From the NCBI GenBank assembly GCA_037903475.1, contig JBAJFG010000071.1, positions 990,001 through 1,054,000 of the forward strand: DNA of 64,000 bases, in the 5' to 3' direction. The stretch comes from Ancylostoma caninum. Lineage: Eukaryota > Nematoda > Chromadorea > Rhabditida > Ancylostomatidae. The stretch's first letter is position 1, and each line of letters opens with the position of its first letter. A program made the translations under genes and the position numbers. Below are positions 10,492 through 24,892 of the stretch, piece by piece. The notes under the pieces were generated by a model, which was given only the letters and a program-made list of their open reading frames with translations, was not told the origin of the DNA and ran no database searches.

Positions 10492-13047
10492 CTATGCTAT
10501 TTCTATTTGTACACTTTCGTCATTGTCGTCGTTTTTAACGGTGAGCACTATGACAGGAGGATGCGCATAGCCGTGTAGTTGCTCGTACGAGCGCAGCTGC
10601 TTCATGGTTCGAACGATCAGCACGGAGAGCAATGCCCATACAGCGGGAAGTATAAATTCGCAAGCGATGAATACCTGAAATTTTAATTTCTTTTCTAACC
10701 TTTGGTACTATAGCCGGTCTGCTTATGTCGTCCGTTAATAATTTGTTATGAACTGGCGGCCGTATGGGACTGGGGAGTCATCGCTGTAGATGCACTGTTG
10801 ATCCGTATTTGCACTTTCACGACTCACCCTATCCTCACTACTGGATTCCACACGTAGCAACGCTTTGTTGTATCCGCGAGCGGTCCAGACGACAGCCCTA
10901 AACAAAAACAAACTTAATGGCCCAAACAAATGGCGAAACGTCAGTGGCGAAACTGATTCACTACTGAGCCGCAATTTTTTTTCTTGAAATGACCCAAATA
11001 GTATCTACCAAGTCTCAAGCTTTCGATCATCACTAACAACGCCACCCCTTCGATAGACTTGCAGATGCCTGATAAAAGCGGAGTCGGTCACTAATGCGTG
11101 TAAGTGACAACCTCATGCTCGCCTAACAAATCATTTTTGGTGATTTCACCTGATTAAAAGGAATAACAGCTGAATCATTGTGCACGGCAGCGTCAGTACG
11201 GGCTTCCGCGTCCACATCGCTGCGCCGAGGCCCAGCACGCACGTGAAGATGTCGCCGAACATTCGAGCAACCTTGGAAATTCAGAGATTCACATTCTCCA
11301 AGGTTTTTCCAGGGAGACGCCACTCACCAAATAGTATATGTCGAAGCTTTGGAATTTCTTGTAGAATCGCCACGAATTGGGGTTTTCTAAGGTGTCGTCT
11401 CTGAAATCGAACATTTTCTCGGTAATTAGTCCGAAAGTCAACTTATGGTAACCACTGGGGAATGAGTTAGAGCCGTCTTTCAGAAAAAATTCAAAACCGC
11501 TACTCCGCTACATCGTTAGCAATAATTAATTTATTGCTGGCCGCGAGACGTCTGTGGGATTTCCTATTCACGCTTCTTCTAACAGAGTCACGGTCGTTAA
11601 GGTAGATCTCTAGAAAATAAAACTTTGTGCAGTCTGCTACGTTTTCAAGTTAAGTGGAGTAGACAGAGTTTCACGCGCGCAGTATTCTGCCAGGGACAAT
11701 ATTGCATACTGCACTGAATGCATTCTCTCACAGTGTCATACTTCCCACCAGATGAATTTTTTATCAGCTTGTTTTCAGTTTTGTTCTAGATTATCCACTA
11801 AATATCTAATTTTAACTGTAAGAGTCCACAACTGAGTTCAAAAGGTACTCATTCTTGAAATTTCAACAGCATGGACCCTTGTTTGAAGTTGCCGCTGTCT
11901 TCCTTGTCCTCTTCAATTCTTTATTTGAGCGCTACTATGTATGTACGAGAGGTACCCTGTGATCTGCATGTTTTGCTCTGACACCTCTACCATCGACTGA
12001 GGCGCTGGGTCGCCTGATGTCATTGGTGATGGCAAAACTACATACAGAGAACTCCAAATGTACGCAGGCAAGAGTCGAGACCGCGGCGCCGCTCTCTTGG
12101 GCAGAGTCACGGGAGCTCAGCATAGTGTGCGCCTGCGTCTCTGCCCAAGAGAGCCGCGCCGCGGTCTCGACTCTTGTCTACGTACGTTTGGAGTTTCCTG
12201 TACAGCAGAGGCCACTTAAGTTCAGCAAAAGGATGAAAAATGACACTCGAAGTTTAAGTGGACGTGGTGTGCTGACTGGATAATTGACTCAAGTCGTGGA
12301 TATTCTTTTGGGAATTCCGAATGTACGGAAAAGAACACAGGGTACTCTAAAATTAATATGATTAGTGCTATGGTGTGACCTACCTCAGCATATAGGCCCA
12401 ATGCATGATGTCGACAAGGCACATCGTGATGAAAACTGCCTTCAACACATAGAACTGGCGTTTAGGATTGAACGCTGACCACGTCTGAAACAAGGAAATC
12501 TCGCCCTTACTATCCTTTCTGAACTGTTTGTTATAGACGACACCAGTGGCCCGGAGCTGCCCACACGCGCGCATCACATCTGTGTGCTGCGCGTGCGAGC
12601 GGGTCCCGCCTACTGAACAATCCTTTAGGTGGTTGCTCTTACCTGCGTATTATCAATGGTGAGATTCTGTGCGTTAGCTGCGTTCCCAGGCAATCCGTTA
12701 GTGGAATCGTGCCGTATCACTGACAGCGTCCGAGATCCGCGGGGCGACGACTGCGAATCCTGCAATGGGTGCTGTTGCGGGGGGGGGGGAGTTGTATTCA
12801 GCGGCACTGAACACACCTCAGCGCTGTCCTTCATCACTTCTCCATTGAGTTTCAGTTCCAGCGTATTCGCTCTGGACCGAATCCGAGCTCCTCCCTCGAA
12901 CTGCAAGTCGATCGTGTTCCGGCGGGTCGTGACCTCGCCTTCTTTCACCTTAACACTAGCAGTGAGTACTAATCACTCCATAGAAGTTTTAAAGTGTATC
13001 ATCCACTTCAGACGTTTCCTTGGAAGGGCAATATACTGCAAATCCAT
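10492..13047 (-). CDS. unrecognised four-helix membrane protein, 320 aa
   Basis: Eight exons in transcript order: 13047-13007, 12955-12643, 12484-12384, 11400-11328, 11271-11150, 11068-11009, 10897-10828, 10674-10492. Every phase matches and the total is 963 nt ending in TAG. Residues 1-118 are polar, with a proline/glutamine stretch (TTPPPPQQHP). Four hydrophobic segments follow, at about 129-151, 174-196, 199-216 and 261-281. The C-terminal tail is acidic (KNDDNDES). I do not recognise the family; the layout, cytosolic N-region plus four helices, resembles many small nematode membrane proteins. The start ATG at 13047 is inferred: it gives a 41-nt first exon and a 51-nt intron in phase. If the donor at 10828 is not used, exon 7 reads on to a stop at 10735, giving a shorter form that lacks the last helix. 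Confidence 0.78.
12042..12200. repeat. GC-rich stem-loop element in an intron
   Basis: Arms 12051-12106 and 12139-12195 are near-perfect inverted repeats, including GAGTCGAGACCGCGGCGC and CTCTCTTGGGCAGAG, with a loop of about 32 bp. It lies in the 1-kb intron between 12384 and 11400 of the membrane-protein gene. It looks like a small foldback transposon. Confidence 0.8.
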
Positions 13048-13280
13048 TTGATTGCGACAAAAACGACAAAGATATTGGTAGGCTAATACAGGTATGCTGG
13101 AGAAAGTCTAAGCCCTATAGACGTTCCACGTAGACTTTCTTAAATCCAGAAGCCTCATACTGGGCGAAGCCAGTATGAGGCTTGGTGGTGAGTATGAGGC
13201 TTGTATGGTGAGATTTCCCTCCTTTTGTCCGCGTTCACTCAAACTGTGTCTTCAGACATACGTAGTCCATATGTACTCAT

Positions 13281-13495
13281 CAGTGGCGGACGCAGAAAGT
13301 GGGCGGTGGGTGGGGACCCGGATGGAAAATAAAATTTAAAAAAATATTTTTTATGATAAAAATATTATTGATAAGAATTATTCTAAGAATAATGATAAAA
13401 ATAAACAAGTAAAAATGAATCAATTGTAAAGTAATTTCAAAAATTTGGCGACCCATTTTCGAGGGGGGGGGGGGTCCCTTCTGCGTCCACCGCTA
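13281..13495. mobile_element. hAT-type MITE, family 1, copy 2
   Basis: 215 bp; left end CAGTGGCGGACGCAGAAAG, right end CTGCGTCCACCGCTA, A/T-rich middle and a G12 run near the right end. Flanks GTACTCAT (13273-13280) and GTACCCAT (13496-13503) form an 8-bp target duplication with one mismatch. It lies about 230 bp upstream of the membrane-protein gene start. Confidence 0.85.
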
Positions 13496-13503
13496 GTACC
13501 CAT

Positions 13504-16500
13504 TTGTCACACAAGTAGTCTATAATGGGAATTTTCTGAAGGGACGGGCTTGGGGATCAACGAATTCAAGAAACATGAACCGGAATGGTCAGGTGAGCCG
13601 AGCTCCGGCTTTGCAGCTAAACGCCGCCTGCTCAACTGATTTCCAGTCTCTAGTGTCGTGCCAGCTTTTCATCCACGTCGCAAATGTCCCAAAGTCCTTC
13701 GGTCGCTTTTTGATAGCAGTGAAAGGCGAAATATAACACTGATCAGAATGGGTCTTATGCAATCTGGAACTTCTATGCTCAATGCTTGGGAATCAGAAAA
13801 ATTTTTATTTTCCTTTCGAAAAAGAAAATCCTGTAAAGTTGAATTGTCCTGAAAATGGTGACAGAACTTTGCTGAACAAGAAAACCGTTTTGACAAAAAC
13901 CGATAAGTACCTACTTTTGGCAAGGCAGTAGAAAAATGGATGGAATGCAGGCAAATTGGAGAAAATCGTGGGAACAACCTAGCACTTTACGTAGACGGCA
14001 GCAGACATTGTTCTGAATACATATTGGGTGTTAACATAAGTCCTTGCGTTTTTTTCGGATGCATTTCTCTCCACCAATTTGCCACCTTTTAGGAACAGCT
14101 CATATACGATTCGAAAGCGCTATTCTTCCTCTAGTTGTGAACAATCTTTCCTATTGAGATAGTTTGCTAAAGTTTTAAGCCTGCGAAGTGGATAAACGAG
14201 TCAATAAAAAACGGTGCAACCGACAACCACCTATCCTCTCAATCAGTTGAAGCTCAAAAGGTTATCGGAACTGGCCAGGTACTTGTGCGGAGCATGAAAG
14301 AGACGTCTTGCTTGAAATGACTGGTCATCACCGATTTTCTGCGATCAATGAAGACATATTTGGTCTTGATGACACCAATCACTTCGAATGAAGAAATTTT
14401 TATCAAGAAGACCCGGTAATTGCTCCAAAGGAGTCGTATGGTCTAGATGGACATCATACTTCTCAAAGCCACCAAATAGCTGAAGTAATTCTGCTAAAAT
14501 AATCCAATCACGAGGGTCTAGTCATGTTACCCCATGGTGACGTCAGACCCCATTTTCCAAAAATCGTCAGACTCGGGATTCAACAGTTCCACTGACGATG
14601 TTCTCATGCGTTTATATTCTACTGATCTCACCATGTTCAAACAATATGGGATGCTTCCTGCTTCCTACCATCTACAAGAAGGGAATTGGGGTTTTCCTCG
14701 AACTGACGTTTTGTTCTTGAGCCCAGAAATTGAGTAATTCAATAGCGCTTGACAGTAGAAATCTAGAGGGAGAAATGCGCTTTCAGAAGGTATCTTGCAT
14801 GTTAGAGAAAAATGGCAATTGGGAGGAGAAAATCACGACTGAAAAAAGCGCAAGGACTCATTTTAACACCTAATACGTTTGTATGTGTTTCTACGCTGAC
14901 ATTTTCCCAGGTTCGAGATGTTTCCCATGGAATCTCCATTACAACCTCGCATGTACGTGATCGAACTTCATTACAGGCGATTATAAAAAAAGTGGTGGGC
15001 GGCTCAGACCTGTCTGTGGACGCCTACGTAAAACCAAAGCGCACCACGTCAATATGTTGTGCCTTTTGAACTTGCTAACTAAAAACCAGGAGTGAATCTC
15101 AAGACACATAACTAATTAGGTCGGCGATTCATTGGTCATCTAAGATGAAAGCTGGACTGTTTTCTTGCGGCTCGGTGATGAGAGGATTTTCGGAGTACTT
15201 GGAGCGTGCAATTCACAACACATTGCAAGAACGAAGAAAAAAGAGTGGATTGATCTATTGAGATGCCACATATTATAAAATATCGAACAGCAAACAAGTG
15301 TAGATGTTAATGTCACTTGTGAAATAGAAGTTAGCACGGTAGGTTACCGTGTGCTATGTGACCATGGCTTGCCCGATAATGGTCTCCTTGTGATTTGGGT
15401 TATAAGTGATATGGGCTCTGGATATCATGCGCACACTCGCATTTGAATCCCAAAAAAGAAATCACATCGTTTCTCAGGTCTGATTTCGTCGTCATTGCAT
15501 TATAAGTAGGAATTTGATAGAGAAATTACACGTCGCAAATAAGGCATAATTCGTTGGAAAGGGAGCATAAAAATGGTTGTGAACCTCCAGCTATCTTCTC
15601 GGACAATGTGAGAAAGAAAATAAAATGACATCAAAGGAAGAAACTGTCGGATAAGGCGATGTTCTGTCTCGTCGTCGACATTAATCCTTACCGTCGGGTG
15701 AACGACATGAACTTTTTGAGTGTATAAGGTTCTGTAATCCCTAAATGCCAATATGAGCGCTTTCACAGAGTGCTCCTTTTTTGGAGGAGAAAAATGTGCT
15801 GAAATGTGTATACACATACTTGTACGTAGTAAAGCACGTTCATTACAGTGCAGCCGTACTTTGACAAACACCTGATTTTGTAGGTATAAATCACATGATT
15901 TGCTGGTAGAGTTGCGAATGCAATTTCCTCAGCTGTATCTCCAGTTACTTTTTGCCATATCTTATAACAAAATCACTTCACGATGAATTTTGAAGCCAAT
16001 ATGTTCGACTATGTTACTCGGAGACAATCGCTCGCCAGAAAACAAGCCGGTTTTCTTTTGGTAAAAAAGAGCGCATTGGGAGGAATGAGGAATCTCTTCC
16101 CATTCGCTACTTGTCCTAGGGTGTAGGCTAACAATGACCCAACAGGATTGACCTCTTTCGATTCTTTGGCAGAGTAGGCTCTTAGCGGCATAACTGGTTG
16201 GCTGTCAAAACGCCCACACTGCTCCTTACATACTCTCCAAAGAGAGATTCCTTTCTGTTACTTGGTCAAACATTGGTTCAATTAGGTGTGCGCAAAGACT
16301 CTGGAGCAGTTGATGATAGCTCAATACTCAACGTTATTTTGCTCCTTGCGTCCATGATGCTAATGTTTTGTATTCTGACCAAAAACGTCGATTTGAGCAA
16401 AGTTGCGGTGTTTTCAACTTTCAACAACAACTGAAAAATCTTTTAAAAAATCCCTGAGAAGCACACAATTGATTCAGATAGCCTGAAATTCATACAGTCT

Positions 16501-19500
16501 GAATTTTAGCCGAAGACGACTAGATATTCCGATGTTTCGTTAGATTTGCTTCTTCTTGTCAGTTTGGGACCATGGGACGCTGCAAACTCACAAGGGAAGT
16601 GCACGAAGAAAAGCTGCCAATCCATAACGTGACCTATATGGGTAGAGAGCCTGTCCAACATGATGCTACGACCTATACTTGAAATATGCTGAATGGTCTG
16701 CAGAAGCTCAGAAATACTACTTGGAGCAAGGGGAGGATGGATGGATACTATGGACTTGTGCTTGTTGTACACTGCCTTGTGCAGATCGCGACGCTGGTTT
16801 CAAATCTGTTTTCATCGTTCCTGAGTTTTGTCTCCGTAAGGAGTAACGCGCGGTTTCACCAGGTGCATATGATAGAGCTTTGCGAGTGCAGGAGCACAAG
16901 ACTGCAGTTGCAGATGGTTATGGCGCAAGGGTGTTTCTCGTTTGTCGTGAGCTTACTCGCAGGATCAAATCCTGCAGTGAGCGTCTGTTTTGCACCCTTT
17001 TTTTGAACTTCTATTGACCATTTAGAAAATTTCAAGTACCTAACTGAACATCATTCTGGACAGGTTCTCGAACCATATAGGTGTCATCTCGAATGCGCAG
17101 CTTAAGTTCGTGCACTTCCCTTGTCATTTGGAAAAAACTTCGAGCAGAAATATCGCATTCTCGAGCAGATTTCAGATTCACCAAATTTTGTCTCCTGGAT
17201 ATTTGCTGAATTTCTTAGGAATACGTATACGCAAACTACGCCTCAAAATGCATGAATTATGCTGAAAAATTCAAGAACTTCCACAGAAATGTCCAAGGAG
17301 ATTACTGAAGGAGTACCACGATTACATATACTACTTCCTGATCCGCAAACAGGCACCGTATTACCGACACATGACTATGTCAAAACTCTGTCTCTAGAAA
17401 GCGAAGCTGAACCTACCCTATTCTTTGGTTTATTAAATTTCTACCGACACTGACTACTGCTAAATGTGCCATTGACAAGTTCTATACATAACAGATTCCT
17501 TCTACCAGGTGAAGATTTCTTCTTTAATGTTGGTATGAAATATTTCTATGCATACGAGAGATCTAACAACTATTTGCGTTGCATTGATTATTGCAAAAAA
17601 AATTTATCCCCAGATGAGCCGCTTTCGAAAATGAAGCCGTGAAGGCCATAAATGAAATGAATGATGAGAAACGAACCACTGAAAAAATAAATACATCTCA
17701 TGGAAATTTTGGTTGAATTAACACGAAATGGGAACTGGAGCAGAATTTATCCTTCGTGGATTTCTTTTTCAAAAACGATTACTTATAAATACACGTAGAA
17801 TGAGCGGCTTCTGGTTGTGTTTTTTCCACTAGGCTACGGGTGGGAATTCCCACAAATCGAAACCTGCGAAGGTAATATGAAGCCAGGTAGTTGATTATCT
17901 GCACTCTTACCTCCCAACTCAATTATAAGATTATCCAAGCAGCTGTGTTTTCCTATACGCTGTTTACCGATATCGGTAATATAAGGTTACCGCGAAAGGC
18001 TACATGTAAGTTAACGATAGAACTCTAGGAAATATTACCACTGCGCCTTCTCATTTCACTAAAGAAAAATTGCATGTGAACGACTGGCCTTAATTACGCT
18101 AACTTCAATGCAGCGTGGTGGGTGACTTCGAGTCGGTCGCTCCAACAGAGGTGCCTGCTCTTTACCTAGAAAGAATCAGTCGCAAAAAGTCACGAAGATA
18201 TCACTCCGCGAGCTGGTGCAAATTTAGAAGAAAAGTCTAGCCACAGGTAGCTTTATGTTGGGGAGCTGAGCGGATGTCTATAGAAAAGTTTAGAAGTTTG
18301 GACATGCATCCCTCTGAAGTTGAAGCTGGCAGTCGCTCAAATCATGAGATCCACAGGCTACATCCCACTTCCTCTGCTGGCTCCTGGTTATCGCGCCTCA
18401 GATCCTCTTCAGTAAACTTGCTAGCTTTTGAGAGACATTGTGGGGAGCATCGTGAAGTAGGAGCAGTCGAATTTGGTTGGATTTAAGGAGGACTCCTCAG
18501 CCGTGATATCAGCAAAATGGTGAGACAAAGTTGGAATATGCAGAACATTAATCAGGCGTAATATTTCTTGAGTAGGAGGTTCCAGAACAATCCCGAGAAG
18601 GATGAGAACAAAAAGTAGGCGTCGGGAAGCCTCTCAGCCATGGCAATAGTAATGAGAGCAAGCCCACCTGCACATCTACAGTATTCTTGCGAGATCCTTC
18701 ACCTCCGCCTTGCTTCAGTACTACTCTACGCTGCTTACCTATTTTGACCTGCAAAAGATTGGAGATTAGTTCCTGTAGGTCTCTAAATCACGGCAAGTAT
18801 TGAATAGGACAGACTAGGTTGTAGTGAGTGGGAACATTTATGAGATGCTCAGTCTCATGAAAACACTTAACTATGCTCTCCACAAAACTTCACGAGAAAA
18901 TTAGAAAATTATGAAAATTTGCCACTGGGATAAAAATTTGGGATCGATGTGTGTATAAGGAAGGAATCTAGTAGGACTAGCGAATGAGATGCTTTCGCAG
19001 AGGTATTCAAGCAAAGCCAATGATGGAAAAGTTATTAAGATACCTGCAGTTATTACACGTTTTTTCACCTGCATAGAGATCAATAAGCATGGCGTAGCAA
19101 AAATTACATAACTGTGATTGAGAGGGTTTCCAGAGAAACTGGGATTGAGAATTGAGAGAGGACAAACAATTTCTCGAAGCTATGAAGATGGAACATAAAG
19201 TGTTGGAAAATGAAGATTACTTTTGCTTTTTCTCGAAGGAGCAGTAGGAAGAAACAGTTGAATTCATGGCGATGTGATCAACTGAATAATGCATCAGATA
19301 CGTATATTCGGAAATTCAACTCCGAATAAAGTGAAATTTCGGACATTCAGCAAAGAGGGGGAAGTTCCTTTCGATGAACGATAGGAAGAAATCTAGGACT
19401 TCCCTCCTTTGACAATTTTCTGGATTGGGTTCTGTTTTTTAAACAATTGAATTAGGTGAGTTGACCGCTTCTCATTTGTTCCTGGATATAGTAGTCACTG

Positions 19501-22500
19501 GAGGAAATAAAGCTTAAATTTTGAACGAGGTAATTCTCATTCCGAGCACTTTGTTGGAAACGCCAAAGATGGAAATTCATTCTGCGTTCCAAAAAAAACT
19601 TTTTTGAGATGCTCAAAATTTTCTTCAGACTCACGCAATGGTGATGTGTTGATATATCGAAATGGCCTAATTTTCGCAGCAGCCAAGATCTATTGGATAG
19701 AACGGCATAGGTCAAACGCATTGGGGACGACTATAAGTGCAAGCATTTCTTGAACGGTGGGGTGAAATGAGAAACATACGTCACACCTTCCTCGTGTAAT
19801 CCATTTTATTATCTTTATTTCGTTCACCATGATTATCCATGAACTCGAGGTGTGTGCTCCATTAATTAGGCAGCATTAGTCATGAATAAATACGAACAAC
19901 AATAAGCATTTCGGAATGAGAAAAAAAAAACGGAACAATACTACAAAGGAAAATGTAGAAATAAGAAAGGGAAAGCCAGACACTGGTCTTCTACCTAACT
20001 AAGAAAAACCTTTGAGAAATGACCTGTGACTTTCTGATGTGCATACAATTCTGAGGGCTGGGTATATTACACCAGCTAAAATGTTGTTGAGATATTTAGG
20101 TCACTTTATGCTACCTTATTAACCACGCCGGCTCTCTGTGTTTCAAAAGCTTAAAAATTGCTTTGAAAGAGCTGACATTGAAAAGATGACCAATCCTCAC
20201 AGTGTAACTGGTCTTGTACTGTAATTATAGAACAAAAGGACTTTTCCACATTGAGAAGACATTGTGATCTTGCTTGTTTTTGTGCCAGTAATAATGTGTT
20301 TGAACTGGAAAGATGTCGCTTTAAGAATAGTACTAGATTTCTTAGCGCGTTTCCCCTCCATGGCCTTTCACGTTCACAAGGGGGTAAGCCTATCTAGAAG
20401 TTGCTTTCAGAGACCCTTTCGAGCGCTGTAGGCATGACCAGTTGTGAGAAATGCAGTTTCACTGGCCTCGAAGCGACCTATGGTCCATGGTCCAAGGTGT
20501 CCAAGACGAACAGAAGTTTTGTTTTTTGTTGAGTACAACAGCATTTTCTTTTAATCTATAAGTTATGGTGCTTATTTAAGTTGGAAATTTGGATTTTTCT
20601 GCATAGAGTTGGGAAGGCTTGAAAAAACTAGCAGCACTCTTATGGTAGGTTACTGGTAGCTACCGTAACTTTGCATGGGTGGTGCTAATTAGGACGGGTA
20701 CATTTGACCGTTTTCCTGGAAGTTATCCCCATTATTCCTAAGAAGAGCTAGACATGGAAACTGCAAAGGCTTTTCTTCTAAGGCCAAATGTGGATGTTTT
20801 GCTCGAAAACAACAAAAGAACGGCTTTCAGATGTTCGTAGCAACCGCTGCGGTCTCATTAACGAGTGCTGAGTGCAGCGGAGTGGAAGTAGTTTTTCAAA
20901 AGGAGCTGCCGTGCTGTTCTCCGAACCCAGCTGACTGAAGGTAAGTACACACGAGCTGCGACGACTTCTGAATGTGATGCCACAGCCTTTCATGGTGGAT
21001 ACATTGCGAGGTCTTCGCTCCTGGAGGCGAAGTCTTTAATCCTGAAGGCGAACGCATCTGGATTCTATGAAGCAGGTGTGAGCCTGTACGGACTTTTCTC
21101 GTCCATGACCCGTCACACATATTTATTAAACTGTTCTTAACATCTAAAAACCCTCCCTCCTTTCTCTCATTATGTTTACCCCCACGGTGTTCCCAAATTT
21201 TGGAATCTAGGAGCTTGATTGAAATCTCGTTCTATGGTCACTATTCTAATGAAATATCAGGTTACGAGTGAGAACTAGCGCTTTTCCGAGGATCCATGCT
21301 CAGCCGGTGCATCCTCAGCAACTAGCATAGTAAGCAAAATGAAGGAAAGGGAGTCACACGCTGGATGAAGCACTAAGTGGCTTCTTTTGATGACGAAGAA
21401 CCCTCCTTCATCGAAAACATGGGCATGGAATCGGCCTGAAGAACTTTCCAAAGGCAATCACACGTATTAGGATTGATAAGGATGCAGGCGATCTTGATAA
21501 GCGCTTGGAATGAGCGCGACTGAGGAAGCAAGATAGGGTCAGCGTGGTGCGATGAGATTGCATGAGATTGCGTGCACAACCGGTCGTGCACAGACGCTTG
21601 CTTAAAAGCAGCACCTGCACAAATCGCTGTGTTCAAGATTCTCTTAAATTTCGGTGTTTTCAGGAACCTAGACCTCATAGCCAACAGTGAAATAGCGCGA
21701 AACATGTAAGAAAGAGTGAAGACAGAAGCCTAGCTTCAAGGATCTTTTTTGGTGTAGAGAAAAAGGGAACGGACGATCGGGATATATCGCTAAATCGAAG
21801 TCGCCTTGTGCCCTCGAGAGGTCAGCAGGATCTCTGCGCTGCTCCACGATGACACCGGCAATCGCTTTGAGAAGCTCGACCCGAAAGAGGCGGAAATGAG
21901 CTTGTTGAGTGGACGACACCAGCGCGTACCATGTCGAAGCTCAGCGACGGCACGACTTGCAACGAGGGTAAAGCGAGGATGAGCAGATCAATTGGAGTGT
22001 CGCCGCAGTAACGGCCTAATCCGTATCAAGTCGCAACGCTTCCGTGCCTCGATGGCTACGGCGAGGATTCTTCGAATCCGACGTGATTCGTTCCGCACCC
22101 TGCACGACCACAAGCATGCTTCGCTCTACTAATTGAAGGCTGAGGAAAAGGACAAAACATGTGGTGAATGAGATCAGGGCCCGTTCTGAGAGAAGAGGTA
22201 CTCACAGAAAACTCTGGCCAGCAGCACATCCAAGATGAACGAGTTTTTCGAACACAATGGGACATATTTTGCAATATTTACTAACATTTCCTGTAACTGG
22301 CTCAGAGGAGCATGCAACTTGGAACGAATCCAGTCACTTTTGCTCGGGGAACTCATTCCTTTTGGGAAAACGGGTCGGTCATAAACTTTCCGGAAACGTT
22401 CATGAATCCACTGGAGGTATTGTCAAGCTCAGTAGGACATAAAAATGGAGTTAAGAGTTGCAGAACATTAAGCAAACCCACAGGAACGCGTGGTGTAGCT

Positions 22501-24890
22501 AGTAGTATTCGATGTGTACATATGTTGAAAGCTGAGTTTTGCCGCGAGGTACAACAGGAAATGCAACCCGCTAGTTCGAGCGAGCAAACACACAGATGAA
22601 TGAAAACAGAATCCGTCCATATTCACTTTTACCTGAAACTCATCTGAATGACGAAGAAGTGCTGCAACACTCGTGTACGTTTCTCTCTTGCCAGATTAAA
22701 CACACTGTCGACGCTTGGCTGAAATTGCTCATGTGGATCTTATGCTTGGAGCGCGCTTCCCAGGACCATTTTCTTGTTTCTCCCACTTTTTTAAAAAACT
22801 GATTCCACACCGGCGATTCCCATGTAAATTTTGAGGAGTGAGCACGTGACTGAAGTCTGAAAGTTGAGAAGAACAGGTTTTTCTGAAATAGAAGAAAAGG
22901 AATTCGGTCAGTTTGCGATGGAATTTTTGTGAGTGGGTGATTTTGTCCGCTAAACGCCTATTGATTAGCCACATTCCATTCCTAGAAATGTAAGCTGAGT
23001 GTTTATCTACTGAGGGTACGTGCACAGCAGATGATGACAAAAAAAATAAAAAACAACAATTCAGAAGAAAAGCAAACACAAGTAGGGAAGTTTACTTAGT
23101 TTTAGTTTTTGGTTTTACTTTAGCTTTACAGGAACTAGGGCGGGAATCGCCGACGTAGTCATCGTACTTAAAGGCCGAAACTAGAGCATGTTCGAACATA
23201 TTCTTTCGAATAAAGCGCTAGGTCTCACCCGGAATTCCACAAAAAGGACGTCGCTACTCGGAATGACAGCTTGCTCAAGTTTTGTTTTGCAGTGAGGCAA
23301 TAGTATCCCTGCGGATCTGCTCTTCTGAAGACTCTTCAGCTGTCAACAAGCCGGGCATGCATAGCCGTCCTGGCCGAAAACGGAAAAAAGCAAATGAAGG
23401 CACTACGTTTGGATGGTGTTTTTCTGCGACAGGCCAAGGTTAATGAGGCGTTCATCCGACACGGAAACGGTGCTCTAACCAAAAAGGCTCCTTGAGTGAC
23501 TTGGCCAACAGTCACTAGCCAAGATGTTGTCAGTTCCTAGGTTTGCTAGAATGTTGCCAAACAGAAATCAACCTGTTGCAGAGGTAGTGCGGCTCCTCCC
23601 ACTTTTAGCCTTTTCTCCATAGAATGACTAAGCTATGCAGACAGGAAGGAATTCAGTAGCCTCAGTAAAAAGAAGCACATCTCACATATTCCTAGACAAG
23701 GTAAAATGGAAGGTTTTCCTTCTTAATTTGCTTATGAGGTTTAGCGAGACCATGATTGAACAATGGAAAAAGTGCGGAGAACGTTTCTTTTCACAAGGGA
23801 GGATAGCAGAGGGATGCTGAGTACAAAAAAAAGAGAAAGAGGCAAAAGTATTTGGTATTTGAAAAGAAGAACACGAATGCTGAGTCACCGTTGCCTATGA
23901 AAACGCCACAACAGTTCGCCGTGATCTCAGTGTGAGTCCCCTTCATGGCAGCCATTTTGTTAGCAACATTTCTAACAAGCCAATGAGCATATTTATCAAA
24001 ATAACATTAAGAATAGGAATAAAAAAGCCTCGTAAGACAAAAAGATTGATGAGGTTAGAAAAGTAGCAGAGTCAACTCTGGTAGAAGGCTGCATCTTCGA
24101 GATGAGCATGTATCCATTGCAAATAACAGGAAAAGAATTTGTTTGAAGGTGCAGTGCATCAGTGTCTGAATCAATGAGATACAGTAGCAAAAAGAGCACA
24201 ACTTCTGGTTTTTCGGCTGTAACTTCTTTCAAAACAGAGTGTAGAGATTCAAAATTTTAGGAGACTTGTAGATGCTCATGAGAGACAGGAACAGCTAAAA
24301 CCTCCACATTCCATAGACTTCTTGTTTCTTCGAGATTTTTTCTTTCGCAGCGGTCGAAATCTGTACTTTGGCAACCATCTGTAATGTCTCATAAAATGGC
24401 GTCTGTCGCAAGGATCTGACCACGAGTTGGCTCCTTACAGCAGAATCAATCCGTTTATGCCAGGTGTGCACGTGCTTATCACTGGTTTACATCTGCGAAA
24501 ACTGTTTGAGGCTGATTTAGCAGTGATTCTCTATGGATGTTTCTATCAGCCTGGCTCCTTCCACCAGCTTAAAAGGGATAGGTGCTGCTGACGTCTCAAT
24601 AAGTTTAGTTACGGGTGTTCGGTTTCATCGCAGTTTATTGCTCCCTCGGAATCTCGAAATATTTCGGCTGGTTGCAATAAAGCCAATTGTGCACATCACA
24701 TTTCTTTCTGTCTCGAGGAGGAAGATATCCTAAAGATCCCACAAGCGGTGAAGATGCTCCAAGATTTCTAGTACATGTACATACGAGCCGCCTTGGATTT
24801 GATAAGGTTCGAAAGGAAAATTGCCATCCTCCGTTAGTGAACATAAGTTGATTTTCTGCGATCGTTAAAAGAAGAGTATTAACCAAAAGG
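13504..24890. other. gene desert, no exon set supported
   Basis: About 11 kb with only short overlapping ORFs and A/T-rich sequence. The single structure I can support is the foldback at 16546-17130. ORFs of 100-123 residues near 13.7, 15.6, 16.7, 21.5 and 22.8 kb show no domain, no phased splice partners and low-complexity composition. Confidence 0.55.
16546..17130. repeat. foldback element, about 585 bp
   Basis: Arms of about 90 bp: the left arm (16568-16660, read on the minus strand) and right arm (17050-17130) share GGACAGG(C/T)TCTC, CCATATAGGT, GCAGCTT and TTCGTGCACTTCCCTTGT in the same order. The same TTCGTGC(A/T)CTTCCCTTGT word recurs at about 6429 and 7019, suggesting fragments of the same family in the ABHD12 intron. 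Confidence 0.65.
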
Positions 24891-24892
24891 GC

